Positions 33,601 through 46,360 of a stretch of 64,000 bases of DNA are shown one piece after another. Position numbers and translations under genes: made by a program. This DNA is from Sebastes aleutianus (lineage: Eukaryota > Chordata > Actinopteri > Perciformes > Sebastidae): contig CAKAKS010000068.1 in the NCBI GenBank assembly GCA_916700875.1, forward strand, positions 26,947,253 through 27,011,252, read 5' to 3'. Position 1 is the stretch's first letter. Each line of letters opens with the position of its first letter. The notes beneath the pieces are model-generated. The model was not told the DNA's origin. It made no database searches and saw nothing but the letters and a program-made list of their open reading frames with translations.

Positions 33601-36600
33601 CATCAGTGACTCTGGGTCTCTGGAGTGCTTCAGGCCCAACGCATGACCAAATTCATGTGCAGCTACAACAAACAGACTAAAACCTGCAACAGCACAAAGA
33701 AAATGCATCCAAATGAAGTGACATTGTCTTTAAATTCCTTCAGTATCATTGTGGAGTGCCAGTGTCATTCAGTTCAGCACCTGTCTCTCCCGCTGTCCAG
33801 TGCTCGTCATCATCAAAGTGTGTGTCGCCTCCCATGTCTGGCCCTGGACCGAAAGCGTGAGCCAGTGTTCCTCCGGGTCCGTCAAATGGATACAAGTCAC
33901 CATGTTCTTCACAATATAATCCAGACCAAACATGAAATAGAAACCCACAGAGAACACAATTTTCTTTCAAGCCAAAAGAAAATTACAGGTCTCCGTTCAC
34001 ATTGTCTAAATGAGTCTGTCGGGTTCAGCAGTCGGTGCATGATGATGCTGACTTAAATTACTACTGAAGCTCCCCGTGTGTGTATCCATGTGACTGTGTT
34101 TTACATAATACTTGTTATATAACCGAAATGTGCATTTCTCAATCTGTGACTGTTCAGTGCACTTCCTAATATCATCTGTAGTCTACCTGTCCTGTGTGAA
34201 GCAAAGAGACAAACCCACCATAGGTCACAAACTCCACGGTGATGTCAGCGCTGCGGGTGTGCGACCGGACAAACGTCAGACCGCTGGCTCTGGCCCAAAC
34301 GCTGAAAGCTGACTCAACCAGAGAGTCCACAGTGTTGCGAGGCAAATCTCTGGTGTACCTGCCAATGCTGCAACAGCAACAAGTACACGTCATGTTGTTG
34401 ATGAACACAAGGATCCAGACACAGTGTTCCCCTAAATATAAATATCAATCTCATAACGGACCATGGACGGCGTGTCAATATACGCTCGTTACATGCATTG
34501 TGTCCTTTCAAAATTAACTTAACCAGACCATTAAGTTAGGTTTAGGCAACACAACCACATAGTTAGGGTTAGGAAACGGTCGTGGTTAACGTTAACTTCA
34601 CTGACTAGCGACTCACGTGACTCTTGGGACTCTCATGACCACGAGTCACGTAACTAAAGACTGATGTGACAAAATAGGTCAACGTTACTTTTAGTTTCAC
34701 ACGGTACGTTAACGCCAGTCTCCTGGTTGAAAGTCTTGTGTTTGTTTGACCCATCCACCAACCCTTCTGCCCGCCCTGAGCAGACTCTCACACTATTAAT
34801 ACTACGTCACTTGCTACGACCATCGAATAACGCCTCGGGTAGGTTTACATTGGAGTTAGTTGAAAGCCCGGTTCGTCACATACTGTTGCCTCTGCGCGTT
34901 GGTCTCCGATGCCGAGGGGCACTGACCAAACGGCGGTACTTGACGAGTTGGGAGTGAGAACGGGTTGTTACCGCAGTTTCACAAGCGTGTCGGAGAACTA
35001 CGTTGGCCATCAGGTGACGTTAAAATGTGAAAGGCTCGCTGTAGAGTCAGTGTTTAGTTTGTCCATTCTGGGCTACTGTAGAAACATGGCGGACTCCGTG
35101 ATTAGGACCAGCTCCCTATGTAGATATGAAGGGTTCATTCTAAGCTAACGAAAACACAACGATTCTAAGTTTCAGGTGATATACATTAATGAAAACATAG
35201 TTATGAATATTATATTCCATTTCTACTAACAGATACCCCCGAAATGTTACACACTGTACCTTTAATTATGCATCTATTCTGTATTTAATCCAGCAGGCGC
35301 GCCTCAAACATAACTAACAATGAAACGGATAAGGACGTCCCAGACAGTGTTACATAAGTTCAAGCATGTATGGTGAACTTGGCTCTCTAACAAGCCCATT
35401 AAAACTCTCAGAGGCAGGAGTCCCAAACCCAACAATCTGTTAGCCATAATGATTTGTGACAGCTGCTATTCCCGATTTTTGCCAACGTTTTTATTGCCTG
35501 CTGCCTCAAAAATGTTTCCCATGTATTGGCAGGGTTTGCATTTTAGGGACAACCAGACCAGTTATATTTTAGGCAAGTTCAGTCTGGGTCAGACGTGCCT
35601 ATATCCGTCACTTACAGATATATCTCAGACTGTAATTCCACTGCACCTTAACAGTAAAAAGAAACGCATTAAAGACCACATAGATACCTGTAGGTGATGA
35701 CATTCTTGTTCCATCGTGTCCCCCCGATGTGGCTGTACTCCTCCACATCTGGAACGCCACATCGAGGGCTCCTCATCGTCTCTAGGGTGTTGGAGTCCAG
35801 CACGCCTGTTGCATTGAGCCCAAAGAATATCTGCATGTCTTTCACCTTGGAGGTGAAGGAGGGCCCGCTCCGCTTCATGCGCCCCAAAGGCTCTTGCTGC
35901 AGGTTGTAGTACTGCTGCAGGTATTCCTACGAGTAGATTCGAGGTCCAACTCAGATATTATGTTGCACTGAAGATAAATGAACTGGTCCTGCACAACCGT
36001 ATTCTCTTTGTAGATCCTTTTTTTGCAGTATGCATTAAAGTAGATTACATATTATCGTCACACTTTGTAGCATCCATCAAATTGCACATTCATAACTTCT
36101 ACATAAACGTATCTGCACCCTTGGGTGATCAGATTTACAGCATCACCTGTCAATTACACCATCTCTAATTACAACTAAAATCCTTCACAACAATAAACTG
36201 AATTAAAGCAACATTGGTAATCAATTCCCGTGCAGATTTTCTTTCCCAACAACTCCTTCCACAGAAAAATGCATTCATGGAAGGAAATTAGGGAGAGAGA
36301 AAAATGAGGATGCTGAAAAAATCTGCTAAAGCATGCAATTTAACAGCTACAAGGACTCCGAGGGCAGTGCAGTAACTTACCTCCGCCCCTCACCCACACA
36401 AAAACACAAGAAATAAAAACATGTAATATCATAACATCAACATCCCACACACAGGCGAGAACAGATCCTTGCTATTCCCTTCCTTCAATAGAAACACCTT
36501 CACATTTACACGTTTTTGGCATTATCCAACAGATTAACCTACATGCAGTTCAATCTCAAACTTTTGTAATGCAGCTCATGCAATTATGCACTTACTGTGG

Positions 36601-36730
36601 CCAGCAACAAGTCAACCTGTGGTTCTGCGGAAGGAGAGATGTCGGCCGCCGGTATAAATGTGGGCGCCGTAAAACACGGACCGGGCAGAAGCAAGACCAA
36701 GACACAGCAGGAAAGCAGCATGACATGCAT
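30692..36730 (-). CDS. Secreted MMP, second MMP20/stromelysin-like gene, 10 exons, 481 aa
   Basis: Exons: 36730-36596, 35926-35688, 34367-34219, 33906-33781, 33683-33525, 33425-33284, 32875-32742, 32645-32489, 31388-31285, 30792-30692; 482 codons with TGA. Signal peptide about 1-21 (MHVMLLSCCVLVLLLPGP); a second in-frame ATG three codons later is an alternative start. RMKR (61-64) in the propeptide fits a furin motif. Cysteine switch PRCGVPD at 99-105; zinc site HEFGHALGLKH at 226-236, Met-turn M244. The catalytic exon before the hinge is one codon shorter than in the neighbouring gene. Hinge 270-294; hemopexin C295 to C481, ending SWLGC. The last blade (GFIYFFVGPQVYKYD) resembles MMP20, while other parts fit stromelysins about as well. 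It lies tandem to and upstream of the MMP20-like gene and is probably its old duplicate. AATAAA for its strand is at 30547-30552, about 140 bases past the stop. Confidence 0.92.
32985..33115. repeat. Dispersed teleost repeat fragment
   Basis: GTGGGACAAAGTCATTGTTT followed by TTGCAAGTCACAAGTAAGTC is a familiar interspersed phrase in fish DNA. It lies in the intron between exons 6 and 7 of the third MMP. Confidence 0.55.
34500..35265. repeat. Dispersed repeat block including copy 2 of the ACACACTGTACCTTTAA element
   Basis: The right part (about 34950-35265) matches 23690-23976. The left part includes AGTTAGGGTTAGGAAACGGT and GACGAGTTGGGAGTGAGAAC; the second phrase has a relative near 17833 (GATGAGTTGGGATGAGAACG), so the repeat may have a longer form. 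It sits in the intron between exons 2 and 3 of the third MMP. Confidence 0.6.
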
Positions 36731-36797
36731 TTCACAGACTTAACACTACATGAATTGTAGTGGCCTAGTTTAAACACAAGTCCTGGTTAATGAGAAA

Positions 36798-36823
36798 GCC
36801 TTTTAAATGGTCATTGTGACTCA
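36798..36823 (-). promoter_or_regulatory. AP-1 site and TATA-like box of the 30.7-36.7 kb MMP
   Basis: On the minus strand a perfect AP-1 consensus (TGACTCA is palindromic around its centre; 36817-36823) lies just upstream of TTTAAAAG (36798-36807, TATA-like), which is about 70 bases before the ATG. Inducible MMP promoters typically pair a proximal AP-1 site with a TATA box, so this is a good candidate core promoter. Confidence 0.55.
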
Positions 36824-37254
36824 TGCCACTTGCAAAATCCAAGGGAAGCCTCAGACAGCACTATGGAATTAGGGAGGGGTTAGCAGAGAGCCAAGGACCG
36901 CAAAACGAGAAAAGAAAGAGATGACATTTGGACAGTTTTGATCATGTGACACATTTGCTCCAATGGTGATCTATATGGATAACGTATTTGGTGGGTAGTT
37001 TCAATTTCAACATCTTATTCAGATTCATTGCACATTTAGGACTGAAATTGTTTCACTAAATGATTAAAGTGATGAAATTGACACTGGGAGTTTAAGGGTG
37101 TAGTGTGCTGATTGACAGATAATCCCAAACAAGAGGTGAAACTACAACATGAGGCAACACACAGCACAGAAAAGGATTCTTTACTTGTTTTATTTTATCT
37201 TTACTGTTTTTTATTTAACAATTACTAAACTATGCAGGCTGGTCTCATACACTG

Positions 37255-37600
37255 ATCGTAGCTATACCAAGTAAGGGATAATGTACAGTGAGCCGGTCAT
37301 TGTTGTGAAATAAACCCCAACAGCGCGGCCCTCTTGCACCGCCCTGAAGGGGTTTATTTAACAGCAATGACCCGCTAGCCGTTCCATTATCCCGCTTATT
37401 ACACGGCTACTTACTTAAGAAATCAATAATTTGACACGAAAATGGTCCGCTAGAGTCCAACATCAGAACTGCGCCCATAGCAACGGTCTGTTATACATAG
37501 CAACGGTCTGTTATAAGGAAATAACAGATTGTAGAATGCGGTGATTGACCAATCAGAATCGAGTATTCAACAAAGCCATGTAATAACAAAAAGGCTGCGT
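37255..37600. mobile_element. Inverted-repeat element with internal hairpin
   Basis: Arms at 37295-37318 and 37349-37372 (GGTCATTGTTGTGAAATAAA against its near-perfect reverse complement) form a strong hairpin. A 19-base unit, ATAGCAACGGTCTGTTATA, is repeated in tandem near 37478-37515. The right end (CCAATCAGAATCGAGTATTC) recurs at 43211-43230, so this is one of a dispersed family. Class unknown. Confidence 0.6.
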
Positions 37601-39892
37601 AGGGAGGAGGTTAGGGTGGATGGACAGGTTGACTTTCGCCCAGGACACCAGCGTTCATGTCCCGTGTGTAACCAGACAACCTGTAACAATAGGAACTTAC
37701 TTTATGTGTTGCATTTGCAACACGGAGCAAAGTTGTTGTTGCACCTAGAGGAATAAATAGTATAAAAAGACATGTCGAAACAGGCTGTTTTGTGAACACG
37801 TGCCAACAACAACATCAGCAATGTGTCTCTCGCGTATGGTATCATTTATCATGTATTTGTCGCATGGGCTTTCGTGACAAAATCCGTCCTGGTGAAAGAT
37901 CTTGTAAGTTTATTTTGAAAAGTCTGTATTTATGTAACGAGCAGAAATGGACACGTGTTGCTGGACATTCGTAGGAAAACTAACGAAAAAAGAGGAATAA
38001 CTTTTTCTTAAGATATCATAGGAACCGTTGTATGAGAATGCGTTGAACTATGAGTATGTTCGTCATAAGCAAGTTGGTATTTCTACCATCAAAAACCAAG
38101 CCGCTCTGATATTAAGTAAATGACTTCCTGAGTGGAGCTCCTGTAGGGGAACCTCAACTAAACTCCCTCCAGACTGATGCAACACAATGAGCTGGTTGGC
38201 GCTGCACAGTCACACCCACGCATTCAGCAAGCGCTCCCAAAATAGCCCCATCAAAGCCCATTTGAGTCCTGTTTTAGCAGCAAAAAGCATGCTAAGACCT
38301 TTCAATGAGAGAGTTCGCTGAGACGGGTGCTGAAATTGCAGGGGTGGATTTAAGGCCTTCGAAAAAGAAAATGGCCGCCAGCCAGTTCGCCTAGACTGGC
38401 AAGGGTGGTGCCGCGGTGCATTCAGGCTACAATTATGGTTGATTGGTCATTGTGGAGCTTTATGGGTCCGACAGCATTCCTCTGCGGGGCAACAAGCTTT
38501 CCAGAGTACGCCGTGCTCTTTCACAGAAAGACCTGAAGAAACTGTGTCGCTCTGGTTTTATGGTCTGAGTACAGACGAGGTAATGAAGTCATTTTAAGCA
38601 GGAGTTATGACTGAGAGTGTACTTTGGAGCTGCAAGGATACAAGCTGGGAGAGACCACTGTGGTAATTAAACCAGATGAAACATCTCTGTTTTGCCCGAA
38701 GCATACACTTTCAGTGTGACGAGGTGCCAGAGATGTTAAACATCAGGACAAGTAGCTGAGATGAGAAATACTTGGCTTGGAAAGCATCTTTTTTTAGTCT
38801 GTAATGATAAGTACTACTTTCTGCAGTACTTCAAGAGACACTGTATATCCTCAAAGTACAAAAGGGACATGACAAATTAGTTTATAAATATAGCAAACAC
38901 CAACAAACGCAGGTTTTAAAACAATATTCAACCTAATCAGTAATACATATAGTATCCACATCACTTCACTTCAGTTCATTTTCCTTTACTCGGAAAAAGT
39001 CAATCCCGACTCCCATCAAACCGGTCTCGATGCATCCCTATTGATAATAAGGAAAGGTGTATAAAGGGGTTTCAATGAAAATGAACCAATAAATAAAATA
39101 ACAAAATAAAGCCTGCCGTATCGGGCGTTATCGTTAACATTAGGGATGCACGATTAGCACAAAGATCTGCCCTAATGCAGGTAACTTAGTGGAAAGCTGT
39201 TCTTTAATATTTACTCAAACTATGTTTCCGAATGCTCAAAATCACCCTCAATCAGAAAAGTTAAGACAGCAAAGAAGTCTCAAAAAGGCCTAAAGACCCG
39301 AGTTTCTGGCTGAATCTGCTAAAAAAAAGGGGTCTGCATTAAGTTGAGGAAGGATCAAGAATGCCCTAAAGAAAGGACATCGTCACATCTGATTGGTCAA
39401 GAGGGGAAATGCACCAAGCTGCTCTCAATTGTCAATTAAGAGTAAGTCCCCACATCCTGCACAACAGGTGATCTGAATAACCCTCCACTCAACTCAGGGG
39501 AATTGTGACATTCAGATAAAATGACAGCAAGTACCAAAGAATGAGAGACTGCTACAACGGCATGTCCCCTATGAGAAATAGACACTCTAAATTAAACAAA
39601 ACTGAAACAAATGATGCAACCTTTAAAACTGCTGTGTAGCATTTGGAAATATTATACTTTGGCTCCCTCTAGTGGTAGGCTAGTATAACAAATGCCACTG
39701 TGGCACAGTGCAACCTCCCTACATATCCAAACTGAGATGAATGGGTGAAATCAATACTCAGACTGCACTCATTTCAACTGGGATTATTTTCTGCAAAAAA
39801 AATTTGGCTTTAGAATTTGAATGTAGCAATACACTTTAACAACAGTAACATAAGTACACACTCAGTGATGACTAATGTTTGGTTCCTCAAAC

Positions 39893-40400
39893 GGTGCCTT
39901 CCAATGAAACTCGTGAGCTTGTGTTTACAACATGGGAGGTCATGTACACAATATGCTTGGCGTTCAAGTGGTTATGTCGTGAGAACACGACTGCTAATGT
40001 CAATATTAAAGTTACTGTCGCCGTCTAGAAGCCACAGAGGCAAAAAATTTAGCAAGCTATCAAGTGGGTAATATAATGCAGCAAATGCAAAGGCATTATG
40101 ACAGAGGAAAAAGATGAGGCCGTTGGGAATATCAATCTTTTCCTCAGACATATTATAAAATTACAAAGAAAAACAATATATACAACTAAAACTATAATAT
40201 ATTAACTTATTATGCACCGAAAAATGAACTTCCATGGCCTCCGCTATTCTTTCTGACAACGCCAACAAACACGTCACAACTCGTGAACTCTGAGCTTTCA
40301 GAAACTTTCCACTTACGAGGTCGTGAATACCACAAAAGGGGGGCGTTCATATGGACTCTTCTCGTGAACCCGGTAAACACGACCCCATTTGAAGGCACCA
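39893..40400. repeat. Diverged inverted pair, GGTGCCTTC...TCGTGTTTAC type
   Basis: GGTGCCTTCCAATGAAACTC at the left and, inverted, GGTGCCTTCAAATGGGGTCG at the right, each followed by TGTTTAC and CACGAG-type phrases, suggest two inverted copies or the arms of one foldback element. Divergence is high. Confidence 0.45.
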
Positions 40401-42539
40401 TAAGAGCGTTCACCATCTGTAGCTGGAGGCAGAAAGAGCATGAAAGATGCATTCTTGTACATGCACCTCGTTGCAACTTAATGTGCTTATCATCAATATA
40501 AAAAGATCCAAAAGTAACAGATAAGACTAGATAGCAAATCATTTGTGATACTGATATTTGTGGTTTGTTTCAGGAAAACATACAGAATGTGTTTTTACAG
40601 TCTTTTTTGATGATGGAGCAAATCTAACATCAAAGTTGTTTGTGCTGTATTTATTTAAATTTGGCACTTCAGCATGAGGTTGTGGTAACACTGGGGCATG
40701 ATAAGACACATGAAGGGATCAGATAGTTTGTGTTATCCCACTTCAAAACAGTCTCTGCTGCCCTCCTGTGGTTTCTCTTCAGCATGTGTAATTTCTACAT
40801 TTTGCTGAGTGGGCCTGACTTTACACCACAGCAGTCACTGTGGTTTCAATCTCTGCAGTTACTCAGCATTTTAATTTAAGCCCATTTTTGGAGTTTCATG
40901 TTTGGACTTGCAATGTGTGAAGATTAAATTACAGCTTCAATAGCGTACTGTGTCATTTCTGATACAGCTTTAGCATCTGTGTAATCTAAATCATCTCTTT
41001 ACTGTAAACTGTAGCTGATTCATATTGTGACTCACTGACCATGATGCTCATTTTCATTATATTATATTGCATTTATTTGGCAGAAGCTTTTTGTCCAAAG
41101 ACACTTAAAATAAAAATAAATTATTTTTCCTCAGTCTGTTGCCAATAAGCTGTTTTTAATGGTTTAAAAGGTCTGTGTGTATTCTGAGTCATCGCAGGAA
41201 CATTGAGCCGCATTAGAGTCTTCAAGTTTACATTTTAAGTTAAAGATTGGCTGTTAGCAAACACGCATTGAGGAGAAACAGATATAATTGTTACAAAAGA
41301 AGCAGTGTTTACATTTATGTCTAAACTTTCTGACCACACAACAGTTGAATGTTTAAGCCTGGCCTTTCTTTGCAAGGGAAATTATTGAAGCCTACCTCTG
41401 AATCAACTGAATGTGTTACTCTCTCAAGCAAATTGATGTAATTAGTTCGCAAAATGAGCAAATTGTTGAAAGAAAAAAGCAAAAAAAAAAACATGCAGAT
41501 CCCTAACGGGCTTCTCCTGTAGTCGTTTTATTGTGAAGCTTGTTTGAAACAGCTACAGGCACACGTAAAACATTCAGTTAGTTAGTCAGTAAATGCATAC
41601 TAATACTATTAAAATGTAGATTTGCACATTTATGGTGATCTTGTATAGGTGGGTTTCTTTAAACTGTACAGGGCCGAGTGTAGAATCAGCAAAATGTAAA
41701 TGCAGCTTAAGGTTGATGACTCACGTTCTGAACAAAGTGGAGGCAACTGATTCATTAACCCTTGCATGGGCAAAGACATACTGTAAAAACTGCTATGACA
41801 ATGATTTTCTAACACATCAAGACAAGTAAGGACGCAAATCATCTCTGTTTATCACAGTCCATTGGAGTACGTGCATCAGCTTTCCTCTGAAACAGCTGGG
41901 AAGTGCTTGATTTCATCAGACCTCACGTCATCCCTGGAAAACCCTTTTGCATCTTCCATGCCAAAATACTATGACCAAGTAGAACAACAGTGGATTTCAC
42001 CGACATGATGAGGTGAATTCCTGCTAAGTCTCAGAAGCAGTTGGCTCGTCCGTCACACCAATTCCAGGCACTGGAATAAACAATAACAAAACCTTAAAGG
42101 CTTTGGGTTGGAAGTTAGCAAAGTGCTGATCTATCCTGAGAAGGAGCAAAGATGGTCTCAAAACGGAATGAAGGCCACCAAGTAACACAGTCATGAAACC
42201 AAAGCTTGTGCAATGACAAGATAGTGGCTTCGACCACTTCATCGTTGTGATAATGCAGTATGATGAGGGACCAGATGAGAGAGGGGGGAGAAGATGAACT
42301 TTATATTTCATGTAGCAACTCTCTTATCTTTCATAATTCTCTGTTGCCAACTTGCCATGGAAGAACAGCTCATAATGACAGTACAGCTGATGTCAACACA
42401 TGCAAAAACAACATGACCTGAGAGTGACTTGCTGTAACATCTACAAATAAAGGCACACACACACATCTATCATATCCAATGTAAAACGAGCACGTTAGCA
42501 ATACATTACCAAATATGTAAGAGACAATGCCCGATGATT

Positions 42540-43930
42540 GCGCGTGTCATCCATTAATTCCTGATTATGGACACCTCGAAGGGCATTATCCTGCTTATAC
42601 CATGGACACTTGCCAAAGAATAAGAAAATTAAGACAATTAAATTATATTTTAATGCGTTTTGCAACCAAAATCTAAAGTTTTTCACAATCCAGTCACTCC
42701 ATATCCCTGGTAACCATGAGGGTTTGTTAATACCTGGAAAAAAATCATTACCATCTCATAAGGTTCATATACAATGGAAACTTTGTTCAGTGCTCCAGTA
42801 AATAGGACGGACCTTAGCTACGACTTTGCAATGGGGTTACCATAAAGCTAACGTTATGGTGGCTAGATTGAAAGTCAATAACATTGCGTGCGGTTAACAA
42901 ACAGTAAATATGATTTGACAGTTTAACAACAAGACTAGCTAGCTATGTGTACTGTCGGCCGCAGCCGTAGCTAGTTGAATAATGAACTTGAACTTAACAT
43001 TATCTGATACAACATATGGGTAATTTGAGAGGGAAAGTGTCGTGTAAACTTACTTCTTGCAGCTTGTGACTCTGTGGTGTTCAGAGGATGAGGCACTGAG
43101 GGACTATAGTGTTGTAGCCAGCGCATTAATTTAGAATGGTGAACAGACAGATTCACTGGAACTACATAGTAGTAGTCGTCCATTATCAGGAATTAATGAA
43201 CACCCTGCAGCCAATCAGAATCGAGTATTCACCCAGACCATGGTATAGTGCAGGGGTCAGCAACCTGCAGCTCTGGAGTCACATGCCGCTCTTTAGCTCC
43301 TCTCCAGTGGCTCCCTTTGGATTTATAAAAATGGAAATGAATAACTGTTTTCTGTTTACATTTTCATTTTTATTTATCATTGTTGTAGGTCTATGGTACG
43401 ACAGTACGACGGAGTATTAGGGCCACGTTGAGGAAAAAAAATAAATCTGAGATATCGAGAATAAAGTCATAATATTACGAAAATAAAGTCGAAATATTGT
43501 GAAAATAAAGTCATAAGTTTAAGAGAAAGAAGGCATAATATTATGATAATAAAGTCATAATATTATAAAGTAGTAATTTTACGTGTTATTTTCTTTTTTT
43601 CTCGTAAAGTTATGACTTTATTCTTGTAATAGTACGACTTTTTTCTCGTAAAGTTATGACTTTATTCTGGTAATATTATGACTTTATTCTGTAAATCTCC
43701 TATTTTTTTTCCCTATATGTGGCCCTAATAATCCGTAGTACATTTGTACTTTGGCCCTCACTGCATTAGACTTATATACTATATAAATTACTTAGACTAT
43801 AAGCTGTGTTACCTTCATCACAATGGTCAAATGTTTTTGCGGCTCCAGACAGATTTTTTTTTTTTTTTGCCTAAAATGGCTCTTTTGATAGTAAAGGTTG
43901 CTGACCCCTGACCCAGACCATGGTATACGA
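42540..43930. mobile_element. Older repeat element interrupted by a hAT-like insertion
   Basis: The left part opens with TTATACCATGG (about 42594-42604) and the right flank ends CCATGGTATAC (43919-43929), a plausible inverted end pair. CCAATCAGAATCGAGTATTC links it to the element at 37.3 kb. The hAT-like element at 43251-43910 lies inside. The short open frames inside show no family similarity. Confidence 0.5.
43251..43910. mobile_element. hAT-like MITE with perfect 15-base inverted ends and an internal foldback
   Basis: Starts CAGGGGTCAGCAACC and ends GGTTGCTGACCCCTG. Between 43440 and 43690 the phrase ATAAAGTCATAATATTA repeats and then reappears inverted as TAATATTATGACTTTAT, forming a large hairpin. 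The flanks carry an identical 17-base sequence (ACCCAGACCATGGTATA at 43231-43247 and 43911-43927). No transposase. Confidence 0.8.
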
Positions 43931-45131
43931 TATGATATTCAACAGCTGGCACAACAGCAGATATTTCAACGCATCCATTCAGGTATGAGCACGCAATTCA
44001 TGCATGCTGAAAAATAGACGGTTCCCCTGAAACAAGTAAGATCTCATATTTAGTGGGGGGGAAACATATCTATTACAGACTGTCAATGGTGCTTATACTT
44101 CAGCAACCTGAAAGACTTCAGGTGTGAGTCTTCAGACCTACCGCTCCAATATAGGTCATACACAACATGATTTTTTATTCTTTTGAATACAGCCAGTGGG
44201 TCACAACACAGATCAGCCTGTTTCCATATGTTTGTATGTGTGTTTGTCGGTGACATTTTAAAATAACGGCAAAAATCCCCCTAGAGAGCTAACTTCCCCT
44301 GGCATGAGTCAGGAGCACCATGTTAACCACCGTCTAAGCAATGATGTTACTCCAAAAATATTTGTCTCCGCAGGATGCTGAAGGGCATAGTGTTTGTCAT
44401 ACGTTACACACGTTATCACTAATGGGATGCAGATGAGCAACAATGGCCGATCACCACGACAACAACTGTTTGTAATCTGTACTTCCTAATGCAACGCAAT
44501 GAGGTTTGGTTTTCTCTGCCAGCGCAGCAGCTTCATACCAACCTCGACTGGAACACTTCACAAACAGTCTCATACTTTGCAAAACATTGTCATTATGAGA
44601 CATTTCCCAAAAGTATGTTGATAATAACTGGAATTATAACAGTGTCAAATCCTTGTCAAATGTTTGACATATCCTTATGGTTGGCTGTGCAGTAATTTAA
44701 CTCTACAAAAGAGTGCTTTTGTATCCAAATATAACTTGATCACATAGTAGACAATGTCATTATGTGAATGATTTGATTCAGAAAAGTGTAGACTACTTCA
44801 ATATTTCCAATTCTAGTCATCGTTACTAGCCTTTTTTTGTACTATGTAGAAGTGATAGGTATAAGGAATTCCATTGTTGTAACAGGAGAAAATAATTACA
44901 CATCTTTGTTGTCTCACTCAGACACTTATGTAGTAGACGCACTAACAGGCAGCATGTCTTTACCTGCCTTGACTCCAGAGACCTGCAGGTATAGGCTTCC
45001 TATTGTCCGGATACCAGACTCTGGAACAATAAGCTACTCTCAAGGTCTTTTATAGCAAAACATAATTTTGAACATCATCACTACTGCAACGCCAAACAGA
45101 AGAGTGACATGAAGGTACAATATCCAGAGCA

Positions 45132-45300
45132 TTAAAGGGATAGTTCTGGTGTTTTGAAGTGGGGTTGTATGAGGATATCCATATAGTCAGTGTATTACCT
45201 ACAGTAGATGTGGACGGGGCCGGCAGCAAAACATATTCTAGCCACCTAAAAGTAATCAATATCAGTTGAAGTGTTCGGTGAAGGAGGGCTTACCATTATT
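45132..45300. mobile_element. Truncated copy of the TTAA-ended MITE
   Basis: Begins TTAAAGGGATAGTT and continues TTTTGAAGTGGGGTTGTATG, then GTCAGTGTATTACCTACAGT and GACGGGGCCGGCAGCAAAAC, all shared with 51613-51953. The right inverted end is missing. Confidence 0.7.
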
Positions 45301-46360
45301 TCCTATGGAAAGCAGGAGTAGCAGTCACCCAGTGCATGGTGGGAGTGTTGCAGCAAGTTGGAGAGGGTCTGTATTTGCATAAAATTAAAAAATCGCAACT
45401 TTATGCAAATGAGCCCGTTCAGCGCAACGCGTCCGGATCACGAAACTTGGACCAAGCTGTCAAACTAGGTGATAAAATGAAACGATATTCAGCAGTGGCA
45501 TATATAGCCTGTTTCTCGCCTCAAATGTTTTCAGAAATAGATTTTGGTGGATTGTTTAGATGGAATAACAGAAAGTTTACTGTTTGAAACGGCGAGGAGA
45601 GAACCAGGGACCAATCAGGTGCATTCCACGATAATCACCGCTTGAGTGGCCAGTTGAGTGGAGCAACGCGTCCTCTCGTCCTACCTGATGGACATGTAGC
45701 GTAAGTCTATAGTCATATACTGTACTATAGACTTGCTAACATGCAGCACGCTAACATGCAGCACGCTCCCATGGCAACGCTAACATGCTGATGTTTAACA
45801 AGTATTTTGGGATCACCACAGTCACTAGGATTCATCATCTGGGCACCATGAACATCTATACTAAAGTTCACGACATCCATCTGATAGTTTCTGATAGAAG
45901 CTTTGATCTGGACCAAAGTGGTGGACCAACAGCCGACTTTGCCATCCCTAGAGCCATGACACTAGCTGGCGCTATGATGATCAAATGTCTCTCTTATCTT
46001 GTATGTGGTGTTCTTTGTGCTTCTATAGATGTAAACTGTAATTTGTAAGAAGCAATTATTCCGAATTTTATATGTCATTGTGTTTCTTAAAGGTCAGCAA
46101 ATTTTCTACGCTGTAATTAAACCTCTTACAGACGACATTTCCCTATTACTGGGAAAACTAGGATAATTTACGTATTACATTTGTCATGCTCTGTGTAATC
46201 CTAATGACTCTGAGTCACATACTACTGCAAAGGGCAACACGGAAAAACACTTAAATCAGGAAGAGCTGATTTCAAAACAAAGTAGTGTGAGAGAGCTCAC
46301 ATGATGTCGAATGCACTCATTGACATTAAAACATAATATCATGAGGGACGTGTAACCTTT

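Noticed and set aside
33625..34056. 143-codon plus-strand frame
   Set aside because: Antisense shadow over the catalytic exons at 33525-33683 and 33781-33906.
37600..37980. Plus-strand frames of 60-71 codons near 37.6-37.9 kb
   Set aside because: They lie just past a repeat element, with no splice-supported partner exons or recognisable domain.
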